The notes: generated from the sequence alone by a model not told the origin. Shown: positions 17,768 through 29,200, counted from the first letter of the stretch. The stretch is DNA of 64,000 nucleotides from Streptomyces cahuitamycinicus (GCF_002891435.1 NZ_POUC01000001.1:1-64000); one strand, 5' to 3'. Program-made: numbers and translations.

Positions 17768-17787
17768 ATTCACGAGGGGAAGGTCTG

Positions 17788-18000
17788 ATGGAGTACGCCG
17801 AGGCCATCGGCATCCGTGGAGGTCATTCCGGTCTCGCCGTCCCCCACGCCTTGCTCCGCCGGGGGCTGCTCCCGGTGGCGGTGGAGGCGTCCGGCCGCGC
17901 GGGTCGCGCCCGCACTACTACGACAGCCTCACCCTGCTCTCACCCGCCTGTGCGGCTCACTGCCGAGGTCGAACACCCTGGGACATCTCCACCCCACTGG
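17788..18000 (+). pseudogene. Decayed N-terminus of a second flavoprotein monooxygenase
   Basis: From ATG 17788 (preceded by GGGGAAGG) the frame reads GGHSGLAVPHALLRRGLLPV and EASGRAG, the dinucleotide-binding N-terminus of CzcO/ArsO-type monooxygenases. Near 17900 the similarity jumps to another frame: GSRPHYYDSLTLLSPA, where intact relatives have GSWPHYYDSLTLFSPARYS. A further jump near 17950 gives SLPR. The rest of a ~350-residue enzyme is missing. It is thus a truncated, frameshifted relic squeezed between arsO and arsR, next to a copy of the operator. Confidence 0.7.
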
Positions 18001-18010
18001 TTCGACGTAT

Positions 18011-18030
18011 GTCAACATAGACGCATGTCG
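18011..18030 (+). promoter_or_regulatory. ArsR-type operator, copy 2 (over the arsR start codon)
   Basis: GTCAACATAGACGCATGTCG matches copy 1 at 17748-17767 in 18 of 20 positions. The ATG of the arsR gene (18025) lies inside it and there is no Shine-Dalgarno sequence, which fits a leaderless arsR mRNA whose start site is covered by its own repressor. Confidence 0.55.
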
Positions 18031-18399
18031 AATGCGAAGGTACTGCCGCTGCTCGATACCGCCGCCGGTCAGGGCGTGGTGCCGTGCTGTCCGCCGCTCA
18101 CAGAGCGCCCGATGAGTGCCGAGGAGGCCGAGACGGCAGCTCGGATGTTCAAGGCGCTCGGCGACCCCGTGCGGCTGCGTCTGTTCTCGGCCGTGGCCTC
18201 GCACGAAGGCGGGGAGGCGTGCGTCTGCGACATCTCCGACGTCGGCGTCTCCCAGCCCACCGTCTCCCACCACCTGAAGAAGCTCAGGGAAGCCGGCCTG
18301 CTCACCTCCGAGCGGCGCGGCACCTGGGTGTACTACAAGGTCGAGCCGTCGGTGCTCGCCGCGATGGGCAAGCTGCTGGCCATACCCGCCGCGACATGA
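18025..18399 (+). CDS. ArsR/SmtB family arsenic-responsive repressor
   Basis: A 124-residue winged-helix repressor. The helix-3 metalloid motif reads ACVCDISDVG, matching the ELCVCDL box that binds As(III), and an N-terminal CC pair (VVPCCPP) could supply the third thiol, as in some actinobacterial sensors. The recognition helix is VSQPTVSHHLKKLREAGLL. The start is ATG 18025 because the longer frame upstream belongs to the monooxygenase relic. The ATG lies in the operator copy with no ribosome binding site, so leaderless, autoregulated expression is likely. Confidence 0.85.
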   Translation: MSNAKVLPLLDTAAGQGVVPCCPPLTERPMSAEEAETAARMFKALGDPVRLRLFSAVASHEGGEACVCDISDVGVSQPTVSHHLKKLREAGLLTSERRGTWVYYKVEPSVLAAMGKLLAIPAAT

Positions 18400-18496
18400 C
18401 GATCGGACGGACGGAGTCGATCCAGTCGGGCGTCTTGCCGCTGGACACGCGCGGGCGCATCGCCAAGCAGCACGGCCGCCGGCTCGACGCCGCCCC

Positions 18497-18607
18497 GATC
18501 GAGCGCCGCAGCCCGCGCTTCGACTGATTTTGGTACCCAACGGCCGCTGTCGCTACGCCGCCCAGGTCGAGCGCCGCCGCCCGCTCTTCGACTGATTTTG
18601 GTGCCCG
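18497..18607. repeat. Direct repeat, two copies of ~42 bases
   Basis: Copy 1 (18497-18538) and copy 2 (18566-18607) share blocks such as TCGAGCGCCGC and TTCGACTGATTTTGGT, with only a few mismatches and a 69-base period. Copy 1 ends a short open frame as ERRSPRFD-stop and copy 2 as ERRRPLFD-stop. It looks like a duplicated 3' end of a lost gene between arsR and the ACR3 gene. Confidence 0.6.
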
Positions 18608-18661
18608 GGCGACGGGCTTCACGGGCTCAGATCGGGGCGCGCGAACACGTCCACGTGCTTG

Positions 18662-19780
18662 TCACGGGGCCGTCGTCACCGCGCCGACGGCGAACTTCCG
18701 ACGCCAGGCGAGCGCGACGTAGACCAGGCCGATCAGCACGGGCACTTCGATGAGCGGGCCGACGACGCCGGACAGCGCCTGGCCGGAGGTGACACCGAAG
18801 GTGGCGATGGCGACCGCGATGGCCAGCTCGAAGTTGTTCCCCGCAGCAGTGAACGCCAGCGTCGTGGTGCGGTCGTAGGCCAGACCCAGGCCCTTGCCGA
18901 GGAGGAAGGTGCCGAAGAACATGAGCGCGAAGTAGACCAGCAGCGGCAGCGCGATCCGGGCGACGTCCAGCGGCTGCGAGGTGATGGTCTTCCCTTGCAG
19001 GGCGAAGAGGATGACGATCGTGAACAGCAGCCCGTACAGGGCCCACGGGCCGATCTTCGGCAGGAACCTCTGCTCGTAGTCCTCCCGGCCCAGCTTCTGC
19101 TCGCCGATGCGGCGGGTGAGGAAGCCGGCCAGCAGCGGGATGCCGAGGAAGATGACGACATTCAGCGCGATGTGCCAGACGGACACGTCCAAGCCCTGGC
19201 CATCACCGAGGTTCATCCAGCGCGGCAGCAGGTCGAGGTAGAACCAGCCCAGCAGGCCGAACGCGAGGACCTGGAACACCGAGTTCAGCGCGACGAGGAC
19301 GGCCGCGGCCTCACGGTCGCCGCAGGCCAGGTCGTTCCAGATGATGACCATGGCGATGCAGCGGGCCAGGCCGACGATGATCAGGCCGGTACGGTACTCG
19401 GGTAGGTCCGGCAGGAAGATCCACGCCAGGGCGAACATGACCGCCGGTCCGACGATCCAGTTGATGACCAGCGAGGAGATCAGCAGCTTGCGGTCGCTGG
19501 TGACGCGGTCGAGCTTGTCGTAGCGGACCTTGGCCAGAACCGGGTACATCATGACGAGCAGGCCGAGGGCGATCGGCAGGGACATCCCGCCGACCTCGAT
19601 CTTCGCGAGCGCGTCGTTCATCCCCGGGATCAGGCGGCCCAGGCCGAGGCCGATGGCCATGGCGAGCAGGATCCAGACCGCGAGGTAGCGGTCGAGGGTG
19701 GAGAGCTTCTTGACGATCGAGTCGTCCCCGGCCGGGCCGGCGCCTTGGGTGGAGGCGGTGGTGGGCTCGGTGGAGGTCAC
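18662..19780 (-). CDS. arsB: ACR3 family arsenite efflux permease
   Basis: A 372-residue membrane transporter that exports As(III). About ten hydrophobic helices are visible from YLAVWILLAMAIGLGLG onward. The family signature GLARCIAMVIIWNDLACGD carries the conserved cysteine needed for arsenite transport. The N-terminal 25 residues are hydrophilic and cytoplasmic. GTG 19780 overlaps the stop of the upstream arsR (GTGA), so the two are translated as a unit. Confidence 0.93.
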   Translation of the reverse strand: MTSTEPTTASTQGAGPAGDDSIVKKLSTLDRYLAVWILLAMAIGLGLGRLIPGMNDALAKIEVGGMSLPIALGLLVMMYPVLAKVRYDKLDRVTSDRKLLISSLVINWIVGPAVMFALAWIFLPDLPEYRTGLIIVGLARCIAMVIIWNDLACGDREAAAVLVALNSVFQVLAFGLLGWFYLDLLPRWMNLGDGQGLDVSVWHIALNVVIFLGIPLLAGFLTRRIGEQKLGREDYEQRFLPKIGPWALYGLLFTIVILFALQGKTITSQPLDVARIALPLLVYFALMFFGTFLLGKGLGLAYDRTTTLAFTAAGNNFELAIAVAIATFGVTSGQALSGVVGPLIEVPVLIGLVYVALAWRRKFAVGAVTTAP

Positions 19781-20085
19781 GGGCAGGCCCTCTTGTTCTC
19801 GGAAGCGGTACGGGCGGAGGCGGCGAGTTCAGCGAACCGTTCGGACAGGCCGGCCAGGACCTCGGGCTTCAGCTTGTAGTAGGTGAAGCGGCCGCACGGC
19901 TCGGTCTCCACGATCCCGGCCTCGCGCAGCACCTTCATGTGGTTGGACAGATTGGTCTGCCTGGCTCCGGTCTCCTCGACCAGGTGCGTCGTGCAGAGCG
20001 TCTCGCGCGCCAGCAGGGTCACGATCTTCAGGCGGAGCGGATCGCCCAGCGCTCGAATCACATCAGCGTCGACTGAAGTCAGCAT
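19777..20085 (-). CDS. arsR: ArsR family repressor (second copy)
   Basis: A 102-residue winged-helix repressor that heads the arsR-acr3 operon. The DNA-binding helices read TGARQTNLSNHMKVLREAGIV. Cysteines occur in helix 3 (TLCTTHL), after the wing (EPCGRFTYYKL) and at the C-terminus (KRACP), a different thiol layout from the other ArsR. It is divergent from arsC; the 64-base gap holds two CTGATA words (CACTGATATTG and CGCTGATACGA) that may be the operator. Confidence 0.9.
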   Translation of the reverse strand: MLTSVDADVIRALGDPLRLKIVTLLARETLCTTHLVEETGARQTNLSNHMKVLREAGIVETEPCGRFTYYKLKPEVLAGLSERFAELAASARTASENKRACP

Positions 20086-20149
20086 GCACTGATATTGTCA
20101 CATCATCACTCGCTGATACGAGCGGGCTGCGACCGGAGGGACCATCACC

Positions 20150-20572
20150 ATGGCCGACAAGCCGTCCGTCCTGTTCGTCTGCGTCCACAACGCCGGCCGC
20201 TCCCAGATGGCCGCCGCCTGGCTGACATACCTGGCCGGCGACCGCGTCGAGGTCCGCTCCGCCGGCTCCAGTCCCGGCGATCAGGTCAACCCGGCCGCCG
20301 TAGAGGCGATGGCCGAGGTCGGCATCGACATTTCCCAGGAGTCGCCGAAGCTTCTCACCGTCGATGCGGTCCGCGAGTCGGACGTCTGCATCACCATGGG
20401 CTGCGGTGACACCTGCCCCGTCTTCCCCGGCAAGCGGTACCTCGACTGGAAGCTCGACGACCCGGCCGGACAGGGCGTCGAGGCCGTCCGCCCCATCCGC
20501 GACGAGATCAAGGTCCTGGTCGAGGGCCTGATCACCGAGATCGCCACGGCGAGGCCCGATGCGACGGCGTGA
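20150..20572 (+). CDS. arsC: arsenate reductase, low-MW phosphatase type
   Basis: A 140-residue enzyme reducing As(V) to As(III) for export by ACR3. The P-loop CVHNAGR is CX5R with nucleophile Cys11, and the resolving pair lies in MGCGDTCPVF (Cys85 and Cys89), the triple-cysteine arrangement of thioredoxin-coupled enzymes. DWKLDDPAGQG contains the conserved Asp-Pro acid loop. GGAGGG precedes ATG 20150. Confidence 0.95.
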   Translation: MADKPSVLFVCVHNAGRSQMAAAWLTYLAGDRVEVRSAGSSPGDQVNPAAVEAMAEVGIDISQESPKLLTVDAVRESDVCITMGCGDTCPVFPGKRYLDWKLDDPAGQGVEAVRPIRDEIKVLVEGLITEIATARPDATA

Positions 20573-20671
20573 GCTGAAACCATGCGCCAAGTTCGGCAGC
20601 AGGTCCACCAGTCGGCTCGGATGCCTGCCGCCCTCCGTCGCCGTATGAGCGCTGGCGTTGTCGCGTGACCG

Positions 20672-20724
20672 GGCGGGCTCGGCCTTGCGCCGAGCCCGCC
20701 GCGCCGGCTCCCTACCGGAGCCGG
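20672..20724. terminator. Tandem hairpins between convergent arsC and GH62 genes
   Basis: GGCGGGCTCGGC (20672-20683) pairs with GCCGAGCCCGCC (20689-20700), and CCGGCTCC (20704-20711) with GGAGCCGG (20717-20724). Two adjacent GC-rich hairpins without U-runs are typical of bidirectional terminators in Streptomyces. Confidence 0.7.
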
Positions 20725-20739
20725 ACTCGTGCCACGCCG

Positions 20740-22218
20740 TCAGCGCCGCAGGGTCAGCAGACCCGGACGGTAGGGCCATTGGCCGTAGTCGCCGCCGGAG
20801 TTGGGGTTACGTCCCTGGTAGAGGAACTGCAGGTTGCAGGGATCGACGGTGAACGTCTGATCGGCGCTGGTGCGGATCAGTTCGCCATGGCTGATGTCGT
20901 TGGTCCAGGTGGCGCCGCTATTGGCCTTGCCGGCGAAGGGATTGCTCTCGGTCGCGGCCTGGGGCGTCCATGAGCCGTTCAGACTGGTGGCCGTGAACGA
21001 GCGGAAGTAGCGGCCCTGCGAGCCCCTCGCCTCAACGATCATGAGGTAGCGGTTCTGGCCCTGGAGCTTGTAGACCTGCGGGGCTTCGAACAGCTTGTCC
21101 GCCGTATCGCTCATGATCGTGGTGTAGGTCGAGCCGAAACTGCTCGGGAAGTTCCCGATCGGCATGCTGGCCCGGTAGATCTTGCCGTTGTCACCGGCGA
21201 AGAACAGGTACATGTTCTGGCCGTCAGCGATGAGCGTCTGGTCGATGGGTCCTGTTCCGGAGCCGGTGATACTTCCGGAGAAGAGCACCTTCTGTGCTGA
21301 CCAGCCGTTGGGGTTGGTGGGGTCGCTCGACGTCCGGTAGGAGAAGGCGCTCCCGCCGCCCCACTGGTAGGCGAGCACCCAGATGTTCTTCGGCGCGAAG
21401 TAGAAGAGCGTGGGGGCGACGGTGGAAGCCGACATCGCGTTCTGGCCGGCCGAGGCCATCTCCGGCCAGTTGGTGAACAGGCCGAAGTTCATCGAACCCC
21501 AGCCCGCTCCCGTTCCCGCGGCGCCGTGCGTCGTCGCATAGACGAGATGCTTGCCGTTGTAGGGGGCGACGGTGAAGTCCTTGAGCGAGGCCCACCCGGA
21601 CTTGGGCTGCGCCAGCACGCCCGTCGAGGTCCAGCGGTATGTCGACGGAAGATCGCACGTACCGGGGCTGTCACCGTCGACCTTGACGAGCCGCCACTGC
21701 TGGTTGGCGCCACCCCAGTCGTCGTACTGGACGATGTTCCCGTTGTCGGCGGTGGAGGCGCCTTGCACTTCGAGGGCCTTGTTGCTGTGGCGCGAGATGA
21801 GCCTCACGTGGCCGTCCGAGCTGTCGGCCAGCCGCCACTGCTGGTTGGCGGCGTTCAGATCGGCCCACTGGACGATCGAGCCGCCGTTCGCGGTGGACCA
21901 GTTGTGGACGTCCAGCACCTTGCCCGAGTGGCGGGACTTGATGCGGTAGTAGCCGCCCCCGGAATCGACGAACTGCCACTGCTGCTGGGCCTGATCGTTC
22001 CTGGTCCACTGGGTGATGCGGGCGCCGTCGCCGGTCGCCATGTTGTAGACGTCCAGGGCCTTGCCGCTGTTGCGGTTGACCAGGACATACGAGGCGTTGG
22101 GGTCTACGGTCGCCGCGACGGCGGGCTGGGCACCGAGGAAGGTGGCCACGAGCAGCAAGGGCGCAAGGACGGCGAGTAAGCGTCTTGGGCGGACCGGGGA
22201 CCAATGGCGAAACCACAT
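20740..22218 (-). CDS. GH62 alpha-L-arabinofuranosidase with N-terminal ricin-type CBM13
   Basis: A secreted 492-residue enzyme that removes arabinose side chains from arabinoxylan. A signal peptide (residues ~1-36, ending QPAVAA) is followed by a three-fold ricin-B/CBM13 domain at ~37-182 with repeated [23 protein letters not shown] and [10 protein letters not shown] motifs, then the GH62 catalytic domain. Candidate catalytic acids lie in [24 protein letters not shown] and LFEAPQVYK. The start is ATG 22218, nine bases after AAAGGAG; the longer frame upstream is not protein-like. It is divergent to xlnA across a repeat-rich regulatory region. Confidence 0.92.
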   Translation of the reverse strand: MWFRHWSPVRPRRLLAVLAPLLLVATFLGAQPAVAATVDPNASYVLVNRNSGKALDVYNMATGDGARITQWTRNDQAQQQWQFVDSGGGYYRIKSRHSGKVLDVHNWSTANGGSIVQWADLNAANQQWRLADSSDGHVRLISRHSNKALEVQGASTADNGNIVQYDDWGGANQQWRLVKVDGDSPGTCDLPSTYRWTSTGVLAQPKSGWASLKDFTVAPYNGKHLVYATTHGAAGTGAGWGSMNFGLFTNWPEMASAGQNAMSASTVAPTLFYFAPKNIWVLAYQWGGGSAFSYRTSSDPTNPNGWSAQKVLFSGSITGSGTGPIDQTLIADGQNMYLFFAGDNGKIYRASMPIGNFPSSFGSTYTTIMSDTADKLFEAPQVYKLQGQNRYLMIVEARGSQGRYFRSFTATSLNGSWTPQAATESNPFAGKANSGATWTNDISHGELIRTSADQTFTVDPCNLQFLYQGRNPNSGGDYGQWPYRPGLLTLRR

Positions 22219-22297
22219 CAGAGGGCACTCCTTTGAGGGGTGGGGGGTGAGGTGACCCGAGGAACCGTGGAGCGGTCTGCCGGGGCAAGGGCGATCT

Positions 22298-22716
22298 CGA
22301 AATGTTTCGGCGAATTCCCGGAAGCTTTGACGCCACAAGCTAGGAATGCGGGGCTCTCCGGTCAAGGCCTGTCGCCGATCTGGCCACAAACAGCACTTCC
22401 CCTCCGGTACGACAAGGTGCCGTCGAGCAAGAGGCCGGCATACCCGTCCCAGCCCTGACCCCGACCCCGACTCCGGCCCTTCGACCTCCACCGACGGCGG
22501 CGTCGGCCGCCGTTCGACCAGCCGGAGCTCTCGAATGTTTCGGACAGGGAATCGAAACTTCTTCTGCGAAGAGTATTGACGATGCATCGTCAATACCTCA
22601 ATCATCCCTGTCTGAGACAGCGGCCACAGTTCGATATATCGAACCACTGCTCTCCTGGGCAAGTCTGCGCTGCACGACAGATCCACGCACAGCTGCACGA
22701 CAGATGCACGACAGAT
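22298..22716. promoter_or_regulatory. Repeat-rich regulatory region between GH62 and xylanase genes
   Basis: The 857-base divergent gap (22219-23075) holds six ordered elements: CGAAA-TG-TTTCG at 22298-22309; TCGAATGTTTCGG at 22531-22543; a perfect 24-base palindrome at 22573-22596 (half GTATTGACGATG); CTGTCT-G-AGACAG at 22608-22620; a perfect 16-base palindrome GTTCGATATATCGAAC at 22629-22644; and three copies of TGCACGACAGAT at 22671-22682, 22694-22705 and 22705-22716. The CGAAA/TTTCG type of repeat is known upstream of Streptomyces xylanase genes. The rest are unassigned but likely operators. No gene is supported in this gap. Confidence 0.75.
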
Positions 22717-22949
22717 CCGCGCACCGAAGCACCTGCGTCACCCCGTCACGTTCCGGTGAGGTTCGCACCAGCGCATCCCGGCTCTTCGCACGGTTGGAGA
22801 GGTGGTGCGCGACGCCGCATGGCGGCCCCCGGCTGAGCTGCGATGGAGTGCCCCATGCCTGTGTCGAAACACCGCCGCCGCCCACCGGACGTCACCCGAC
22901 GACCGGCCGGGCGCCGTCCGTGCCAGTCGAGATCGTCCCCGTCGCATGA

Positions 22950-24506
<1,557 letters not shown>

Positions 24507-24537
24507 TGGGAACCGCCACGGACACAGGGGTGAATCG

Positions 24538-25908
24538 ATGAAGACCTACGGTGCGGGCTCCCCCGCCCCTCCCCCCAGACGTCGCTGGTGGTCCCGGATC
24601 GCCGCCGTGGTGGCGGCGGCGCTCGCCGTCGGCATGCTCACCGCGGTGAATCCGACGCCCGCCGAGGCGGCGACGGTGGACACCAACGCCTGGTACGTCC
24701 TGGTCAATCGCAACAGCGGCAAGGCGCTGGACGTCTCCGGCACATCCACCGCCGACGGCGCGCGGATCAGCCAGTGGACGCGCCATGACGGAGCCAACCA
24801 GCAGTGGCAGTTCGTGGACTCCGGCGGCGGCTTCTACCGCCTCAAGGCCCGGCATTCGGGCAAGGTGCTCGACGTGGCCGGTGCCTCGACCGCGGACGGT
24901 GCCGCGATCCAGCAGTGGGCCGACCACAACGGGGCCAACCAGCAGTTCCGCCTGGCCGACTCCGACGCGGGCCATGTCCGGCTGGTCAACCGCACCAGCG
25001 GCAAGGCGGTGGAGGTGCAGGGCGCCTCCACCGCCGACGGCGGCAACGTCGTCCAGTACTCCGACTGGGGCGGTGCCAACCAGCAGTGGCAGATGGTCAA
25101 GCTGTCGTCCGGTGGCGGCGGCGGATGCGGCAGCGCCCCGACTCTGGCGAGCGGTACGCACACGATTCAGAGCGGCGGCAAGAGCCGCAGCTTCATCCTC
25201 AGGGTTCCCGCCAACTACGACAACAGCCACCGCTACCGGCTGATCTTCGCGTTCCACTGGCGGGGCGGAACCGCCGGCGACGTCGCCGCGGGCGGCACGA
25301 GCGGGAACGCCTGGTCCTACTACGGCCAGCAAGAACAGTCGAACAACGGTGCGATCCTCGTCGCCCCCCAGGGCCTCGGCAACGGCTGGGCCAATTCGGG
25401 CGGTGAGGACATCACCTTCGTCGACGACATGATCCGGCGCATCGAGGGCGGTCTCTGTGTCAACCCGGCACAGCGTTTCGCCACGGGATTCAGCTGGGGC
25501 GGCGGGATGAGCTACGCACTCGCATGCAGCCGGGCGAACGTCTTCAGGGCCGTCGCGGTCATCTCCGGCGCCCAGATCAGCGGGTGCAGCGGCGGCAGCC
25601 AGCCCATCGCCTACTTCGGAATCCACGGCATCAGCGACTCCGTCCTCAACATCGGGCAGGGGCGGTCCTTGCGCGACCGATTCGTCAGCAACAACGGCTG
25701 CACCCGCCAGAGCCCGCGCGAGCCCGCGCCGGGCAGCCGAACGCACGTCACCACCACCTACTCGGGCTGCCGTGCCGGATACCCGGTCCAGTGGGCCGCG
25801 TTCGACGGAGGCCACATACCCGGTCCGGTCGACGGTTCCTCCGGCGAAAGCGGCGTCGCCACCTGGACCAAGGCAGAGATCTGGAGGTTCTTCGCACAGT
25901 TCCAGTGA
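24538..25908 (+). CDS. CE1-type feruloyl/acetyl-xylan esterase with N-terminal CBM13
   Basis: A secreted 456-residue esterase. The signal peptide (about residues 1-45) is followed by a ricin-type CBM13 domain (46-190) nearly identical in layout to that of the GH62 enzyme, a GGGGG linker, then an alpha/beta-hydrolase domain of the feruloyl esterase/PHB-depolymerase class. The nucleophile is Ser319 in GFSWGGGMS and the histidine is in AFDGGHIPGP. It would release ferulic or acetic acid esters from arabinoxylan, complementing the xylanase and arabinofuranosidase. It lies in the xlnA operon, with an inverted-repeat terminator after it. Confidence 0.88.
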   Translation: MKTYGAGSPAPPPRRRWWSRIAAVVAAALAVGMLTAVNPTPAEAATVDTNAWYVLVNRNSGKALDVSGTSTADGARISQWTRHDGANQQWQFVDSGGGFYRLKARHSGKVLDVAGASTADGAAIQQWADHNGANQQFRLADSDAGHVRLVNRTSGKAVEVQGASTADGGNVVQYSDWGGANQQWQMVKLSSGGGGGCGSAPTLASGTHTIQSGGKSRSFILRVPANYDNSHRYRLIFAFHWRGGTAGDVAAGGTSGNAWSYYGQQEQSNNGAILVAPQGLGNGWANSGGEDITFVDDMIRRIEGGLCVNPAQRFATGFSWGGGMSYALACSRANVFRAVAVISGAQISGCSGGSQPIAYFGIHGISDSVLNIGQGRSLRDRFVSNNGCTRQSPREPAPGSRTHVTTTYSGCRAGYPVQWAAFDGGHIPGPVDGSSGESGVATWTKAEIWRFFAQFQ

Positions 25909-25948
25909 CACACCCGCATCCCGGAGCGGAGCCAGGATGACCGGGGTT

Positions 25949-25982
25949 TGTGGCCGGAGCACCCCAGGGTGGTCCGGCCACA
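25949..25982 (+). terminator. Terminator hairpin after xlnA-esterase operon
   Basis: TGTGGCCGGA (25949-25958) pairs perfectly with TCCGGCCACA (25973-25982), extended inside by further pairs. It follows the esterase stop by 40 bases. The remaining bases up to the mutase promoter (to 26233) contain nothing I can name. Confidence 0.7.
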
Positions 25983-26233
25983 GTGCTGTGCGCAGCGAGT
26001 TCCTGTCCGGGTCCCGCGGATACGCCGGACCGTCCCACACGAGAAAGCGTGACCTCGTGAAGCGCGGGGCCCGGACCGACCGGACCCCGCACAAGAGGGT
26101 GCTCACGATCCCTCGTACCTCGTGCTCACGGCTTGTCGAGCACCGTCCCCGTCAGCACCGGCCTGCCGGGCAGCGGCTCGGCGTTTCGGTCGGTCACCTC
26201 GACCTGTGACGGCGATCACTCCCAACAATTTAT

Positions 26234-26248
26234 TAGGACGTCCTAGTA
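26234..26248 (+). promoter_or_regulatory. Operator/promoter of the mutase gene
   Basis: TAGGACGTCCTA (26234-26245) is a perfect 12-base palindrome that overlaps a TAGTAT -10-like hexamer (26243-26248) about 45 bases before the start codon. TetR-family regulators of acyl-CoA genes often use such sites. No regulator gene is adjacent. Confidence 0.5.
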
Positions 26249-26292
26249 TCTCTTCTGTCAGCAGTACCCCCGCCCTGTCCGGGAAGGCCCCC

Positions 26293-29200
26293 ATGAGTGA
26301 TCTGCACCGGCCCGTGCACCCCGTCCGTCTGGTCACGGCTTCGGCTCTGTTCGACGGGCATGACGCGTCGATCAACATCATGCGGCGCATCTTCCAGTCC
26401 CAGGGCGCCGAGGTGATCCACCTCGGACACAACCGGTCGGTACGGGAGGTCGTGGACGCCGCTCTGGAGGAGGACGCCCACGGTGTCGCCGTCTCCTCGT
26501 ACCAGGGTGGGCACGTGGAGTACTTCGAGTACCTGGTCCAGTCGCTGCGCGCGGCGGGAGCCGACCACATCCGTGTGGTGGGCGGCGGAGGCGGCGTCAT
26601 CGTGCCCGAGGAGATCACCCGGCTGCGCGACAGTGGGGTGACCATCTTCTCGCCCGAGGACGGGCAGCGGATGGGCCTGGCCGGAATGGTCAACTCGGTT
26701 GTTCAGGACTGCGACTTCGACCTCTGGGACGGCAAACCGGCCGACGCGTCCACCGTGCTGGCCGGTGACCGGTTCGCGATCGCCCGCGCGATCACCGGCG
26801 CGGAACTGGGCAAGCTGCCCCCGGATCTCCTGGAGCGGCTGCGGGCCGCCGCCGCGGCACGGGTCACGCCGGTGCTCGGCATCACCGGCACGGGCGGCTC
26901 GGGCAAGTCGTCACTGACGGACGAACTGGTGCGCCGTTTCCGCCTCGACCAGCAGGACAAGCTGCGCATCGCCGTGATCGCGGTCGACCCGACCCGCCGC
27001 CGCGGCGGTGGGGCACTGCTCGGTGACCGGATCCGCATGAACTCCCTGGACGGGAACCGGGTCTTCTTCCGCAGCCTGGCCACCCGCGGCAGTCGCGAGC
27101 TGCCCGAGCACCTGACCGACGTCATCGACGTGGTCAAGGCCGCCGGGTTCGACCTGGTGATCGTGGAGACGCCGGGCATCGGCCAGGGCGACGCGGCGAT
27201 CGTGCCGTTCGTCGGCACCTCGCTGTACGTGATGACACCGGAGTTCGGTGCCGCCTCGCAGCTGGAGAAGATCGACATGCTCGACTTCGCCGACGTCGTG
27301 GCGATCAACAAGTTCGAGCGGCGCGGCGCGCAGGACGCACTGCGCGACGTGGGCCGCCAACTGGTCCGCAGTCGTGAGGCGTTCGGCATGCGGCCCGAGG
27401 ACATGCCGGTGTACGGCACGTCGGCGGCGACATTCAACGACGACGGTGTCACCGCGCTCTACCAGCACCTGAAGTCGGGCCTGGCGGAGAAGGGACTGCC
27501 GCTGTCCGAGGGCGCGCTGGCACCGGTCGGAGTACGCCACTCCTCCGGCATCCGGCAGGTGGTCCCCGCGGGCCGGGTGCGCTACCTCGCCGAGATCACC
27601 GACACGGTCCGCGCGTACCGCGCCGAGACCCAGCGCCTGGCCGAGGCGGCCAGGCGGCTGCAGCGCCTGGAGGCGGTCAGGGACGAGCTCGTCGAGGCCG
27701 GCTCCGACGCCGCGAACGTGGACTCGCTGCTCGACGACGCCCGCAAGCAGCTCCCGCACCGGGTCACGGAGCAGATCGGGAACTGGCCCGCCGTCATCGC
27801 CTCCTACTCCGGGAACGAGCAGGTGGTGAAGGTCCGGGACAGGGAGATCCGCACCAAGCTGACCCGCGAGTCCCTGTCCGGCAACAACGTCCCGCGCGTC
27901 GCCCTGCCCCGCTTCACCGACCACGGGGAGCTGGTGCGGTTCTGGCGCGGGGAGAACCTGCCCGGCTACTTCCCTTTCACGGCAGGGGTGTTCCCCTTCA
28001 AGCGCGACGGCGAGGACCCGGCGCGGATGTTCGCCGGTGAGGGCGATCCGTTCCGTACGAACCGGCGCTTCAAGCTGCTCTCCGAGGGCCAGCCGGCCAC
28101 CCGCCTGTCCACCGCCTTCGACTCGGTCACCCTCTACGGCCGCGACCCGGACGAACGCCCCGACATCTACGGCAAGGTCGGCACCTCCGGGGTGTCGGTG
28201 GCAACGCTCGCGGACATGAAGGCCCTCTACGACGGCTTCGACCTGACCTCACCCACGACCTCGGTCTCCATGACCATCAACGGCCCCGCGCCGACGATCC
28301 TGGCGTTCTTCCTCAACACCGCCATCGACCAGCAGCTGGAGAAGTTCCGGGCCGCCGAGGGCCGTGACCCGTCGCCCGAGGAGGCGGACGAGCTGCGGGC
28401 CAACGCGCTCGCGAGCGTACGCGGCACGGTGCAGGCCGACATCCTCAAGGAGGATCAGGGCCAGAACACCTGCCTGTTCTCCACCGAGTTCTCCCTGCGG
28501 ATGATGGCCGACATCCAGGAGTGGTTCATCGCCCACAAGGTGCGCAACTTCTACTCCGTGTCCATCTCCGGCTACCACATCGCCGAAGCCGGCGCGAACC
28601 CCATCAGCCAGCTCGCCTTCACCCTCGCCAACGGCTTCACCTACGTCGAGGCGTACCTCGCCCGGGGCATGCACATCGACGACTTCGCCCCGAACCTGTC
28701 GTTCTTCTTCTCCAACGGCATGGACCCCGAGTACACCGTCCTCGGCCGGGTCGCCCGCCGCGTCTGGGCCGTCGCCATGAAGGAGAAGTACGGGGCGGGC
28801 GAACGCAGTCAGAAGCTGAAGTACCACGTCCAGACCTCCGGACGCTCCCTGCACGCCCAGGAGATGGACTTCAACGACATCCGCACCACCCTCCAGGCCC
28901 TCACGGCCATCTACGACAACGCAAACTCGCTGCACACCAACGCCTACGACGAGGCCGTCACCACCCCGTCCGAGGAGTCGGTGCGGCGGGCGCTGGCCAT
29001 CCAGCTCGTCATCAACCGCGAGTGGGGCCTGGCGATGAACGAGAACCCCCTCCAGGGATCGTTCATCATCGACGAACTCACGGACCTGGTGGAGGAGGCC
29101 GTCCTCCAGGAGTTCGAGCGGATCAGCGACCGCGGTGGCGTACTGGGCGCGATGGAGACCGGATACCAGCGCGGCCGCATCCAGGACGAGTCGATGCTGT

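Noticed and set aside
22571-22716. CRISPR-like array in the xylanase promoter region
   Set aside because: The three 12-base repeats are too short, irregularly spaced (23 and 11 bases) and two of them overlap; they fit operators better.
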